Assembly (NCBI GenBank): GCA_028751875.1
Contig: CM054153.1
Coordinates: 7,334,150-7,398,149 of the forward strand
Reading direction: 5' to 3'
Source of the DNA: Rapana venosa
Taxonomy: Eukaryota; Mollusca; Gastropoda; Neogastropoda; Muricidae
Length of the DNA: 64,000 nt
The translations under genes and the position numbers were made by a program. Shown in pieces: positions 35,535 through 48,999 of the stretch. Numbering within the stretch: the stretch's first letter is position 1; each line of letters begins with the position of its first letter. The notes under the pieces were generated by a model. The model was given only the letters and a program-made list of their open reading frames with translations, made no database searches and had not been told where the DNA came from.

Positions 35535-38500
35535 ACACACACATACATACATACATACAAAAAACTATGCAAAAACAAAGTAGCCTGTTTTAAGTTATGC
35601 TCACTAGACTTCAGTCCATATACTTGACTTTTTCACCAGATTTCCCCATCCTCTCCACCACCCTCATGGATAACTTTCCATTTTTGAGTGTGATTATGTG
35701 TACAATTTTTCTTTTCATTTGGGATTTTCACAATTTTCTCTTTTGGTTTTGGTTGGGGTGTTGGGTCTTTTGAGGTTTTTTTTGTGTGTTTTAAACTACA
35801 GCATGTTAAACACAGTATACGCTATACTGCATCTACAAGAAATCCACTCAGTAGATGCTTGTCAACTTCACAGCCCAAAGCACTCATCAAACCTCATGCG
35901 CACGTTGGGTATTTTTGTGTACTGAAAGTCACGAGTGACATCAATACTATATATATATATATACCTGGTCTCCTGCATGCTCACATAAACAAAAGAGAGT
36001 TGAGCACAAGCAGGCCTGTACTCAAAGCTGAAAGCTCAAAGCTGTAAAAATCCCCTACTTTAATTCACTGAAGTCAGATGTGCTGGGCCTCACTTATCAG
36101 GTGCTTAACGGCAGCACAACGCATTTTTGCTCATATGACCAACAACAGTCGTTGCTCTCTGAGCATTCGATGATGAAGAATTCACCACACATTGCCAAGA
36201 TTTAAACCTATCACTTCAGGACCTTAAGGACTCAACGTTCACTATCTTCATTAATGAGTTAGCTAATGAAGCACTGCACCTGACCTTTCAAGCGCAAGAG
36301 TATCATGCACATTAATACAGTCCTTGTACAATTGTTTCTAATAATTATCTTTATTTGGTTTAAAGTTTTGTCGCAGTATGTATAAAAGCACAAAGACAGG
36401 ATCTTGTTTGTGAAAATTATCCTTATAAGTTATTTGCTTTAAAAGTTTAGTAGTATTGTACTCTAAGTGTGTGTGTTTTGGGTTGTTGTTTTTCGTATTG
36501 TACTGTATATGCAAAAAGTCAGGCTGTATGTGTACAAAGACAGGCATAAAAACCATGTTTTGTATGAAATAATGTGCATACATATATGTATGTACAGGCA
36601 GTCTTACCAAAGGAGAGAAGAAGCCTCCTGAAAAGGGTTGTGAAGGCTGCACTGGCTGACTGGGCCTCTTTTCTTCTTTTAACATTTGATCACGAGCTGA
36701 GGATCCTGAATCAGGCTTACTTTTACCTGATCCATCCGGAAGAATGACAGCATTCACATAATCAAAAACAAGTATTAGAAGAAAAAAAAACCCTACAATT
36801 CTAATATTACTAGCACTATGAATAGTGAAAGTGGGTGTATGCCTGAAAGTGGGTGTATGCAGTCATAATATGTACAAACTTGTATGCCCATGAATATAAT
36901 AGGCCTCTACAGTGTATGTGTCATTGTGTGTAACTGTCTGTTATGTGTATAACTGGTCATAGATCATCCTTATCTCATCACCTATTGTGATATAATCATC
37001 TTGTCTACATATTTGTTTGCATCCTTCCAATTTTGTTTGATTGTATGTAATTTATCTTACACTGTATTGTTGTGCATTTATAAATGAATTATTAAATCGA
37101 TGACTATGCTGTAATTTGGGATGTCTCGTGTAAAATTGAATTATCATGAATTAATTTATACATAATATGATTTTATTTTCTTTAGAAAGACCAGAGTGCA
37201 TATAGGCAGATATATATCCAAAGGCATGGTCACATTATGATGAGATTTTTCATTTAAATGAAAATGAAATGATAGCGTTAAGATGTAACACTTAATCAAA
37301 TAGATCTACCTTTATGATTTGGGTTTCCCAATAATGATATTCTTCAGAACTTTAGGTTCCCTTTATGAGATACTGATTCAAAGAATTTGATATTTTACTT
37401 CAGACTTACTTAAAGTAAAAGAGTAAGAATAGCCCCAAACCTAGAAAGTTTGTGCAATCAGATTTTCATCAAATAAAATATGTGAGAAGTTGCAAGTGGT
37501 TACCGGCACTTGTTTTCCCTCATTACTATTTCCTCAAATACAATATGTAATGAAAATCATACATAAATTAAAAAATCTTCTTAAGCAAACACTGAAACAG
37601 TGTACATTACATTCCATTAAGTAGACAGTGTGCAGTGTTACTACTACTATCAGTAATGGTTCAGAGAATTTTACACTGACAGAACATGAAACAAAGGAAG
37701 AGTAATAATGTTCCTAATCTAACATTGGTAATTCAAGTAAAACAAAATGGTAAATCTATCAATTTATGTACCTGATGGGTCATAGCTGGGGACAGTGGAG
37801 AAATGAAAAGCTTCCTCAAACCACTTGTGCATATCAAACATCTGCTCCATCTCTTGAAAGTGCCGGGAATGCCATTCACCAAACAGATCCCCTTCATGGT
37901 GACCAGACCCTCCAAACCAGCCACTGTCAGTGTCTTGGTCCTCATAGTCTGCCCGTCTGTAACAATCCTATCCTATATCAGAATAGTGTTTACTCTTAGT
38001 TAATCAGCTGTTGCTGTTATTTTTGTTTATTTGTTTTTTGTGTGAAACTGTCATTTAATATGTAAATGATGGGTTACTGTCAAACTGTTTCTAGGTAAGT
38101 ACTCTTTAAAAGTAAAACTGTATAGTGATATGCATAATAAATGAATAAATGATGCAGTGTGTGCAAAATGTTAAAGCCAACTTTCAAACCTACTGTAACA
38201 CAGTATGACACTTTGAAAGTGCTAAGCTAGAATGTGTCACTGGGGAATTATTCTTATAGTTATGGCCTTCCCTGAAGTTGGAATGTGGCTATCTTATCAA
38301 GTTACTGATGGGCAGAAAGTCACATGTATGTATCATTGTATGTATATTTATGTGGGGAAGGGGGGGTACGATGGGGGAGGGGTGTGGCCTTAGTACTGTG
38401 AGCACCATTATGGTAAACACCAACTGTTTACATACACATGAGCCACAAACCAAAGGGTGAAGACTGAAGTGCCAATATTCTAAGCAGTGTAGAAAAGTGC

Positions 38501-38558
38501 AGGAACTTACCCGGACAAGGGAAGAAATGTTACCTGGTCTGTAGTCCATGACTGCCAT
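32903..38558 (-). CDS. HAX1: HAX1-like protein (HCLS1-associated protein X-1)
   Basis: Exons on the minus strand: 38534-38558, 37772-37948, 36608-36726, 35379-35442, 34822-34952, 34083-34178 and 32903-33057, about 255 residues. HAX1 is a largely disordered mitochondrial and cytoplasmic survival factor that binds proteases and actin regulators. Family-like segments include an acidic Phe/Trp-rich N-terminal part ([18 protein letters not shown]), [11 protein letters not shown], and the conserved [20 protein letters not shown] followed by [14 protein letters not shown], then a C-terminal GFFHKLFGF. Exons from 38534 to 34083 join in phase. The step from 34083 (phase 0) to 33057 (needs phase 1) does not, so a short exon is missing. 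The first exon is the least certain: the usual FxxFFG-type N-terminus is not seen. The gene is divergent from MALT1. Confidence 0.68.
35259..35336. repeat. (AT)n array downstream of a small HAX1 exon
   Basis: About 78 bases of almost pure AT, 43 bases past the splice donor of exon 35379-35442 in the direction of transcription. Confidence 0.95.
35476..35531. repeat. (AT)n array upstream of the same HAX1 exon
   Basis: About 56 bases of pure AT starting only 34 bases before the exon's 3' splice site, where the branch point and pyrimidine tract should be. Confidence 0.95.
36065..36185 (+). repeat. Dispersed repeat shared with 58495-58610
   Basis: GAAGTCAGATGTGCTGGGC...CAGGTGCTTAnCnGCAGCA... and the ending TCTGAGCnTTC(G)ATGATGAAGAA match 58495-58610 in the same orientation. 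It lies in a HAX1 intron. Confidence 0.7.
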
Positions 38559-39309
38559 TGTGACAGTGTCATGTGAACAGTTCAGTGGTTTGTTTAGATA
38601 TTACATCAGGTGCTATGCTAGGATAAAACTCATAAGATGTACTCATGTAGTATCTATACTCTAGATCTATGTTTGTCTGAGTTTATTTGTGATTCTTGCA
38701 TGAATTGTTTTGTTAATGTGTTGTATTTGTTGCATGCATTGTATATAAGCACAGCAGTCAACCAACCACTTAAAATTAGAGCAATTACGTAATTGTACAC
38801 AATAATTAAAACATTTATTCTTATGCAGTATAGACTTTTAATGCACACACACAATGCTCAATGGGCAGTTATTCACCCACACACTGACACAATGCCAGTT
38901 TCATAAGAAATGCACTTTGAACAAAAAAGATAATTTATGATGAGTTTACTATGATGACTCAATGCACACTGCATTCAGCTGATTAACAGTGTAAGGGCTG
39001 GACCACAGAGGCTGCAGTGCAGGGGCACTCCTGGGGTAGAAAGTATTAACATTACAACAAAATCTAACATTGTAACAAGAGTTCCCACTGTATCAGTTTT
39101 TAGAATCTGAACTGAAGCAGCTTTATTCTTTGTAATCCGATGCTAATGAAATATGCCAATTTATCAGAGAGGATCATGCAGAGTTATTGAGATTATTTAA
39201 ACACTCGACTTTACGTCCCTACACTGTGTAAATATTAAGCATACTTGTATATAATTTGATGCCAACAAGAGTGTTGTTCAGCTGTTCTTCGGCTTTTTGC
39301 AGTTCTATG

Positions 39310-39505
39310 CTTTCTATCTATCTATCTGTCCCGTAGTCTGACGACCGTGGGGGCACCCTCAAAGACTCAGCAACCAGTTCCCTCCATTCTTCTCTCTGTT
39401 CTGCCTTTCTCAGGGTTTTGTTGAGTTCTAGGCCTGTCCATTCACTGATGTTATCCTCCCAGCTCTTCCTTGGTCTGCCTCTTCTTCTTCCTCCTTTGAT
39501 GCTTT
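39310..39505 (-). mobile_element. LINE 3'-end fragment
   Basis: The minus strand reads broken pieces like RQTKEELGG, a QQNPEKGRTEKNG-like stretch and WLLSL, typical of the last residues of endonuclease-RT LINEs, followed by a (GATA)n tail. ATGCTTT flanks both ends as a possible short target-site duplication. Confidence 0.5.
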
Positions 39506-41779
39506 ACAAGCATCAAAATGTCACACCAACCTGAATGGTTTCTGTTCCATTTCTGGGAACGAAATTCCGAAAAATCTTTTGAAAATTGTGTGTGGATCCA
39601 TTTTTCAGGTGAAACCCTCTAGAACGGATTGGTAAGTTACATCAGCCTTGTCGTGTCCTCTGATTGAATAAGCATAACCTCCCTTAGGGAATTCCCCTTT
39701 CCTTGGCAGCTCAAACAGTAATGTAAAGAGACCATAGTAAGCTGGTTGACCAAATCTAATAACTGTTGTCGTTTTTGATTGGTTAACGTAGAACACGTTT
39801 TTATCATGCTAGGAAAACAATATAAACTTCCTGTTCCGTGAATAGGAACAGAAGTATATCGGTATTTTTGGTGATTCCCGTTCACCAGCGTAAAAAAATA
39901 TGTTCTTAGCTGCTTATAATTTATTCTAATTCATTTCTGGAAGAAAGTTGGGTTTTTTCGGTAAGTGCTTTCCTTTCCTTTGGAATGTTATGTAATCTGC
40001 CTAGATATTAAGTGTAGACTTCGTGATGTAGTAGGTAAACCTATTGGTCATCTAGGCTAAGGAGTGGTAGAGGTTTCGGGAACCGAGAGAGAGAGAGAGA
40101 GAGAGACTCTAAAACAGAAAAATCAACAGTAAGAGAAAAGCTTAGGCTGTTTGAGACGAAGTTGATGCCTAAGGGACGTTTAACATGTACCAGCTGTATC
40201 ACCAGCTTCTGTTGTTATTGTTGAGAGTTTCAATTTTTGGTCAAGCGAAAAATGACAAGAGGATATTCCAGTGGCCCCAATAGATATGGATAAATAAACA
40301 AAAGCAAAATGAGCAATAGCAGCAGTAATACTTACTACTACTACTACTACTACTATAATAATTGTTGTCACCAGTTTCTACTTTTGTTGTTGTTATTGTT
40401 GTTGAAAGTGAACATTGTAGATCAAACGCTTGCTGCTCAGTTGATTGATGTTCTAGATGCCCAGAATAAAGGCATGAATAAGGAAAAGAAAGAAAAGCAA
40501 AAACAGACAATAAGAACAACAGTAATAATACTAATAGGGAGGCCTGATGATACTGATGATGACACCACTACCAACAAATAATGTGTAATAAAGCATACTC
40601 ATTACAAGATGAGTATAAGATGAGTCAGGCTACACTTTGGATTCACATATCTAGCACTGTGGTACCGTTTGACATCAACTTGATGAAGGTGTCAAGGAAA
40701 TCAGCAATCGCAGCAGTCTTAGGCAACACATTCTTTCTTCTTCTTCTTCTTCAAACACTCAGACTGCAGCTTTTGTTGTTTGTCTAATGCGAAAATGCAT
40801 TGTTACAAGTCAGTGCATCCGACCTCGGTATGAGGCAACTCATAAATGCCAGTCTTTTTCTGCTCCGTTTTGGGGAGTGGGGGGGTGGGGGTGTTTTGAC
40901 CTCTAAAGTCTGTTGATTACAGCACTATGCTGTGTTGATTCTTAATACCACACAAACAATTTATTATGTATCATTTATCTTTTTCTTTTTTCCCTTTTTT
41001 TTCCCCTCTTTGGTTCTTCTTTTCTCTGAGTATTCATTTTAGTTTAATTTTTCATGAAAGTGTACCATTGTGTTGCCTGCTTATTTTTGCAGTGTTTTGT
41101 TGCAAAATGTTTAAAATCAATTACACTAGATTTCCTTCTGAAATGTTGTATCAGGAAAGATAAGTTAATCTGTCATACTTGGAATTGTATTGCGAAACAT
41201 ATTTGGGGGTTTTACATGAACACGTGCCTACTAGCTGCCAAACTTATTTCTAAAGTTTGTTTTCTGTGTTACTGTTAGGGCACATTATAAGCTATTTTCT
41301 TGTTGTTGCTCTTAACATCAGTTTGTATGCACATGATGTCTATCACTACAGCTTCAATCTTATTCTTAATGAATCGTATAATGTTGCTGTACATAGTCAT
41401 AGTGGGGAACTATCTGTGCAGGCAACGATCAAATATGAGATGTGTGAGGATGATGTACTGTTGTAAGCTACTTGATCTGTTTTAGATCAGGGACTCTTTT
41501 ATTCAACATTTACACATGGTCACAGCATGGTCAAAGCACCTCACATCTCTGGTCAAAATGGCTCATGGTCACAACAGCACATGGTCACAATAACCTAAAT
41601 GGACCATGTATCAAATAACTTTTGACTTTAATTTTCTAAAAGCATTCTTGCTTTTTTTTTTAAGCCCACAAAATGTTATAAAGAAGAGAGACACAACCTA
41701 TGTCACATGCAGTTAATTGTAATTTAAAAAATGTGAAAAGAGTAATATTGCCATGTCTATAAAGTATAAGTATAACTAA

Positions 41780-41933
<154 letters not shown>

Positions 41934-42816
41934 CCATGTACCATTCGGAAATAAAAACTTAACACACACACACAGTACTTGAGAAGCTTTAAATGAAATG
42001 TTATGTATGATGTAACTCAACTTGTAACAAATATGTTCTGGATTTCAACCCTTAAGTAGTATAGTATGATTTCTGGCTTTTGCAGTGTTCATTAAATGTG
42101 TCAGTGTTCTTTTCATAATTTTACAAAGCAGGATGACATACTTCCTCATACTACAAAAACAGGATAATGATTTTAAAGGAAGTGAGGGGGTAGAAGAATA
42201 AGTGGGTGACAAGCAACATTGCTCACCACAGTGTATGTCTTGTTCTGTGTTTCTTTATAAGACAAGTCATTAAATGATATTTTTCTGTGAATGTGAGACT
42301 AAAGTAGTTGGGGACAGTCTTTTTAAAAAAAAATTATAACTTCTATCAGAAACTGAAAGACCACCTATTATTTTTTCTGATGGAGATAAAGGCATATAAT
42401 TTTTATAAGCTGCTGATATTGTTTTCTAGTTCATCTGTGTATGATCATGAAAGTCTATTAATCAGTGTTAGATGGAGGGGGGTGTTAGTTTTTGTTTGTT
42501 GTAATGCATGAGTTGGAAAGGCCGACAGAGATAAAAGGCATATTTAAGCTGGTGATGTTTTTTATAGTTCATTTGAAAATGTGAGCTGTTTTTTTCGTTT
42601 GTTTTTTTAATGTGCGAGATGGATGGACTGTCAAATAATATGGCATAATATGTATGTTCTGTGGAAGATTTTAAGGAGGGGGGGGGGGTCGTTGGTGTGA
42701 TTCTTTCTTGTATATTGAACATTAGGATTTCATCTTCTTCACAGCAAATTGGCCAGTACAGAGTCAGAAGTTTTCACAGATTGTAAGGTAACACTGCTGA
42801 CTGAGAGAAAGCAGCC

Positions 42817-44446
42817 ATGGATAAACAGCTGAAGTTTCCGCCAGGGAAAAACATTCGTGATCTGCCGGCCACTGTGATGATAGAAGTGCGCAATGCTCTG
42901 GACACGCTGGCCATTGACAATGTCAGTGCTTGGCGAGCCTTTGCTGCTCAGCTGAAGGGACGCTTCACTTTCAAGTAAGTGTGAGTGTGTGTGTGTTTGT
43001 GAGTGTGTGTGACAATGACAATGACAATAACAATGACAAATTCTTTTATTTCGAGGATAATGAATAAGCACCCATGTGGTTTTTTACAATCAGTCCCCCC
43101 CTTAGGGATATATAAGAGAAAGAAAGAAAGAGAGAGAGAGAGCGAGAGAGAAATAGGTAGGTTCAATTCCCAACTGTATCCCTGAAGTCAGAATGCAGCT
43201 ACCTTAATGGTGAGTTATAAAGAAAAGAGTCATATAGTGATATACACAAAAATATCACCATTGGTGAACCTTGGAGCTCTAGCTGAGGAACAACAACAAC
43301 AACAACCCAACCAACAAAAAGAGATGTGTGTGTGTGTGTATGTGCATCTTCATTTTAACCTCTATCCACTAAAACATGACCCTAGACAGATGCGTACATC
43401 ATGTGTATGCACACATACAATCCATGCGTGTCTGTGCATGTGCGCATGTAGGCATGCCTGTCTATGTGTGCAGAGGGCGTGCAGATTATTCTGCAGCCAG
43501 AGAGCAGCATCACAGTGAGGGAGGGTCAGCTGGTGATGATCTGTACTAAAGCCACAGGGTTCCCCTACCCCCGCTACCTGTGGTATCGCTTCGACAAAAA
43601 ACTCCAGGAATCTGTCGCCACTAGCTACACAGAGTCGGACCTTGTCATCAGAAGTGCTAGGTGGGTGTGATTGGTGTAGGTGGATGGGTGAAAGGGTGGG
43701 GGGTGTTTTGTTTTGTGTTCGGGGGGGGGATTTTGTGTATATGTGTTGTATTTGCATTGTGGGGGGGTGAATAAGAGGGTGGTGTGTATGTATTTTATGT
43801 ATTTATTCTTATATATCGAGGATAATGAAATAAGCACTCATGTGCTTTTTTACATCCACTCCCCGTGTGTATGCGGTTTTGTAAATTTTGTCGTCTGTTC
43901 CCACCGGCACACAATGGCCTACTCGTTTGAAAAGCGGAACAGGATTTAACGCGTGCGCAAGATGTTCTGCGTGCGTTCGCACACGGGGCCTCGGTTTATA
44001 GTCTCATCCGAAGGACTTGTGTGTGTTTATGTGTATGTGCGTGCGCACATATGTGTGTAAGAGAGTGAGAGATGCATGGGTTTGTGTGTATATGTGTATG
44101 CCTGCATGCATGTGTGTGTGGTTTGGTTTTTTTTGGTTTGTTTTTGCATGTGTGTGTGTGTGTATGTATGTGTGTACATGTGTGCCCACATGCCTGCATC
44201 CATGTGTGTGTGCATGCATGAGTGTGCATGTATATGCATGTGTACTTGCACTACAACAGATTCCTACAATACAATAATCCAAAACTTGTTTTCCACAGAG
44301 CTGATCAGAGTGGAGACTACTGCTGCCTTGTCTACAACACGAATGAGACAGGCTTCTTCACCAACTGGTGCTCTCTCACAGTCGTGGCAGCAGGTCATTT
44401 TTTTAAAATACTACTTACTCTCTGTAGTGTTCTTTTAGAAAGCTCT

Positions 44447-44494
<48 letters not shown>

Positions 44495-45599
44495 TGTGTG
44501 TGTGTTTGTGTAGTGTGTGTGTGTGTAGTGTGTGTATAGTGTGTGTGTGTAGTGTGTGTGTGTAGTGTGTGTATAGTGTGTGTGTGTAGTGTGTGTATAG
44601 TCTGTGTGTGTAGTGTGTGTGTGTTTGGACAGTGTATGTGAGGACATTGTGTGTGTGTGTGTGAATTTTTGTGTTGAATCTTTTTTCAACTGTAGTAGAT
44701 CTCTAAATGAACATCAACATTTTTGTGCAATGTATGGAAAGAAAAACATCTTATCTTTATCTTGAATAATACTTGATTATGATACTTTTTATTTTATTTT
44801 ACATATATAATCATGTTGTTGTTTGGATACATTGATGTGTGTTGCTCAAAAATAGATATACACCTATGACAAGTAGGTTAATGTGCACTCCAGTGCACAC
44901 ATGCTTGTGCACACACATGCTTGTGCACACGCGCACACACACACACACACACACACTTACACACACACATAAATGCACATAACTATAAACCGAGGCCCCG
45001 TGTTTGAACGCATGCAGAACATTTTATGCACACATTAAATCCTGTTCCGCTTTTCAGAAGAGTAGGCCATTGTGTGCCGGTGGAAACAGGTGACAAAATT
45101 GACAAAACTGCATACACACGGGGACTGGATGTAAAAAAGCACATGAGTGCTTATTCCATTATCCTCGATATAAAAGAATAAATAAATAAATAAAAACACA
45201 CTCACACACACACTCACTCACACACTCACACACACACACACTCACACATACACATACACACACACTCATACACACACACACACACACATACACACACACT
45301 CATACATACACTCACACACACACACTCTCATACACACACTCACACACACACACACACACTCACACACAAACACACACACAGAGCATAGGTTCAGATTCAA
45401 TCTCGATCGTCTTTTGAATGAAAGGATAGATCATAGAGATTGTATGAATGTTGGTCTTGAACTGAAGAGAAAATGGTAATAGCCAGTAGTCAAGTGTGGC
45501 GTGGAATGTTTCAGAAATCATGCAGAAGCCAGACCCCAGTGGTAGTAGCAGTCCTGGCAGTGTACCCCTTACTCCTGCACCCTACAAAGCAGGTGTGTG

Positions 45600-45685
<86 letters not shown>

Positions 45686-45805
45686 GTGTGTGTGTGTGTG
45701 TGTGTGTGTGGTGTGTTGTGTGTGTGTACTGTGTTGTGTGTGTGTGTGTGTGTGTGTACTGTGTGTGTGTGTGTGTGTGTACTGTGTGGTGTGTGTGTGT
45801 GTGTG

Positions 45806-45852
<47 letters not shown>

Positions 45853-47659
45853 GTGTGTGTGTACTGTGTGTGTGTGTGTGTACTGTGTGTGTGTGTACTC
45901 CGTGTGTGTGTACTGTATGTGTGAGTACTGTGTGTGAAGCACTCTGTGTGTGTGTGTGTGTACTCCTTGTGTGAGTACTGTGTGTATGCGAGTACTGTAT
46001 GTGTGAGTACTGTGTGTGTGAGTACTGTGTGTGTGTGTACTCCTTGTGTGTGTGCGCACACGCATGTGTATGCATGTGCATGTGTGTGTGTGAAAATCAG
46101 GGAAGAAAAATTGACTAGATGGAGTGACTTAAGAAGGATATCTCTGTGTGTACTTCTGTGGTCAGCAATATAACAGTAACTGACTGCATCACAATAACAA
46201 CAGTAAAGCAAAGATTCCCGCTTCAGTATTCCTTAGCCTACGGAGTCCCTGCTCTTTCCAATTTTCAAGTGTCAGGTGTTCTTTTGACGTGCACAAGTCC
46301 ATAAGCACTCGGGTCTGACTGGTTTTAGAGTATGTTCTTTCGAGCCAGAAGGCCCATAGAGCCGGAGCTTATCCCGGTTTCTGTAGCGTTAAGCGAACTG
46401 ATGGTTTTTCACCACCCTGTGACAGGACGCTAGTCTGTCGCCAGATACTTCCCCAGCAAAGCTGGTACCCACTTGTACACCTGGGTGGAGTGAGGAAAAT
46501 AGGAGTAAAGTCTTTCCCAAGGACACAACACCAAGCCGAGCGGGGATCGAACCCGCGACCTCTGGATCACGAGTTGACCGCCTAAACCACTCGACCACGG
46601 TGCCTCCTGACTGGTTTTAGAGTTCCCTCCAAAAGATTTGACATTCAGTTTCACTTTCCCCGTCAAACTGAGAAGAAAAGGCAAGGCTGGCTGGGAAACC
46701 CAGAACCTCTTGGGGGTTTTGTTAGGCAGGTGAACGTCTGAACCGTCCTGCCACCTTCCTTCTTAATGATGTGTCTGGCATACCTTGCCGCTTTATGTTC
46801 ATGGTTATGAACCAGACCTCAAAATAGCTGTGAATTTTTACTAATGGTGAGATTTTTGTGTATGCAGCCTTTTTTGTGTGTATGCAGCCTTTTTTGTGTG
46901 TATGCAGCCTTTTTTCTCTCCCCACCATTTAGGTACTTGCCTTCCAACTTCAGGGATGGTGTCTAAACACAATGCCTGTGTGCATGCATTTTTGAGATGT
47001 TGTCATTCAATCCTACCTGGACAAAATGGCCTACTCTTCTGAAAGGCAGAACAGATTTTTAAAGTGTGCGCTTTGATTTGTTGCTTTACAAGATTCAGCG
47101 CTATATAAATTCCATACATTATTATTATTATTATGTTCTGCGTGTGTTCGCACAAGGGACCTCGGTTTATAGTCTCATCCAAAGGATTTGGACATTCAGT
47201 TCAATTTTGTCGTTAAACTGGGATGAAAGGGCAAGGCTTGGAATCAAACTCAGGACTCATGGTTTACATACTAGGCAGGTGAATGTCCTAACCGTCCTGC
47301 CACCTTCCGTCTTAGTTGTGAACTTTACTGTTAGTTTGTCGTGAATGGTGAATGGTGATGATGTGTTCACAGATCGACCATGCCAAACTGGAGGATGACG
47401 GGGTGTATCAGTGTGTGGTGAGCAACGAGTACGGGTCAGCCAGAAGTGACTGTGTCAGAGTCAGTATTGCAACCAGCGAATGGGAATGCTTTGCCCCTGC
47501 TCCCTGTGAGAACTTTTAGAAGCTGTGTGTTTTTGTGTGTGTGTGTTTTTTTTTGTGTGTGTGGTGTTTTTTGTGTGTGTGTTTGTTTGTGTGTGTGTTG
47601 TAGCCATACATACATAATGTATAAACCTGAGTGTGTGAATGCTTGCCTGCGTGCGTGTG

Positions 47660-47695
<36 letters not shown>

Positions 47696-48935
47696 TGTGT
47701 GTGTGCGTATGTGTGTGTGTGTGTGTATGTGTTTGAACTTTGTTAAGTTTTTATTTCATCATAACAGATGCTATGGGTGAGTGGTTAAGACCATTTAACT
47801 TCAATCCCCTGGGTCCATGAAATCATGGGTTCGAATCCCAGCATTAGTGTCTGGTGAATTAAGGGTGTTTCTTTATGATCCCCCAGATTGACTTCAAGTG
47901 CAGACCTACCAGTGCCTTAATTCTCTGTATGTATATGCACGTGCAGAAGATCAGATATGCACTTTTAAGATCCTGTAATTCATGTCAGCGTTCGGTGGAT
48001 TACAGAAACAAACATACCCAGCATACAACCTGTACAAAAAATTAGCTGCTCTGATGTCAGAATGTGTTGGCTGAGGCCAGCAGTAAGACCTCCTGCAAAA
48101 TTACAAGCACAGGAGAAGACCAGGCACTACACACCCCACCCAGTGAAGGAACGCAGAGATTGAGAGATTCGATAATAACACTGGTTGTTTAGTGTATTGA
48201 CTCCTCTTTGATAAAAAGAAAACAAAATAATGATAATAATAATAATGTATGGAATTTATATAGCGCTGAATCTTGTAAAGCAACAAATCAAAGTGCTCAG
48301 ATGACATTTAAAAATAAAAAATGTTTTTTGAGGAAAATGGAATAAGCACTCAAGTGCTTTTTTACATCCAGACCCTGTGTGTATGCGGTTTTGTAAATTT
48401 TGTCATCTGTTCCAACCGGCACACAATGGCCTACTCTTTCGAAAAGCGGAACAGGATTTAACGTGTGCGCAAGATGCTCTGCATGCGTTCGCACACGGGG
48501 CCTTGGTTTATAGTCTCATCCGAAGGACTTTGACATTCAGTTCGAATTTTTTGTCAAACTGGGAAGAAAGGGCGAGTCTGGGAATCGAACCCAGAACCTC
48601 ACAGTTTACTCGTTGGCAGGCAAACATCTTAACCATCCTGCCACCTTCCTTCCAACCTGAAATTCTTTTCCATTCAAATTTTGTGTCGGCACCCAGTGAT
48701 CCCAGAGATTCAGGAGCACCCCAAGTCCTGCCAGGTCCAGCTGGGAGGTCACGCTATCTTTCGCTGCGTGGCGCATGGTCTTGGCCCTCTACGCTACCAG
48801 TGGTTCAAGGACTGCGACTCCATAACTGGTATGATGACGCTGCGGAGTGGGTGGTGGTGGTGGTGGTGAATGAATGATCGACAGGTTGAAGTGTGTGAAT
48901 AGATGTTGGTGTTGTGTATATGCTTTTGCCTGAGG

Positions 48936-48999
<64 letters not shown>

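Noticed and set aside
45473..46211. Long Cys/Val and His/Thr open frames over TG arrays (also 41660-42020, 43996-44282, 44435-44689, 47446-47736)
   Set aside because: Low-complexity translations of (TG)n/(CA)n without any domain or codon structure.
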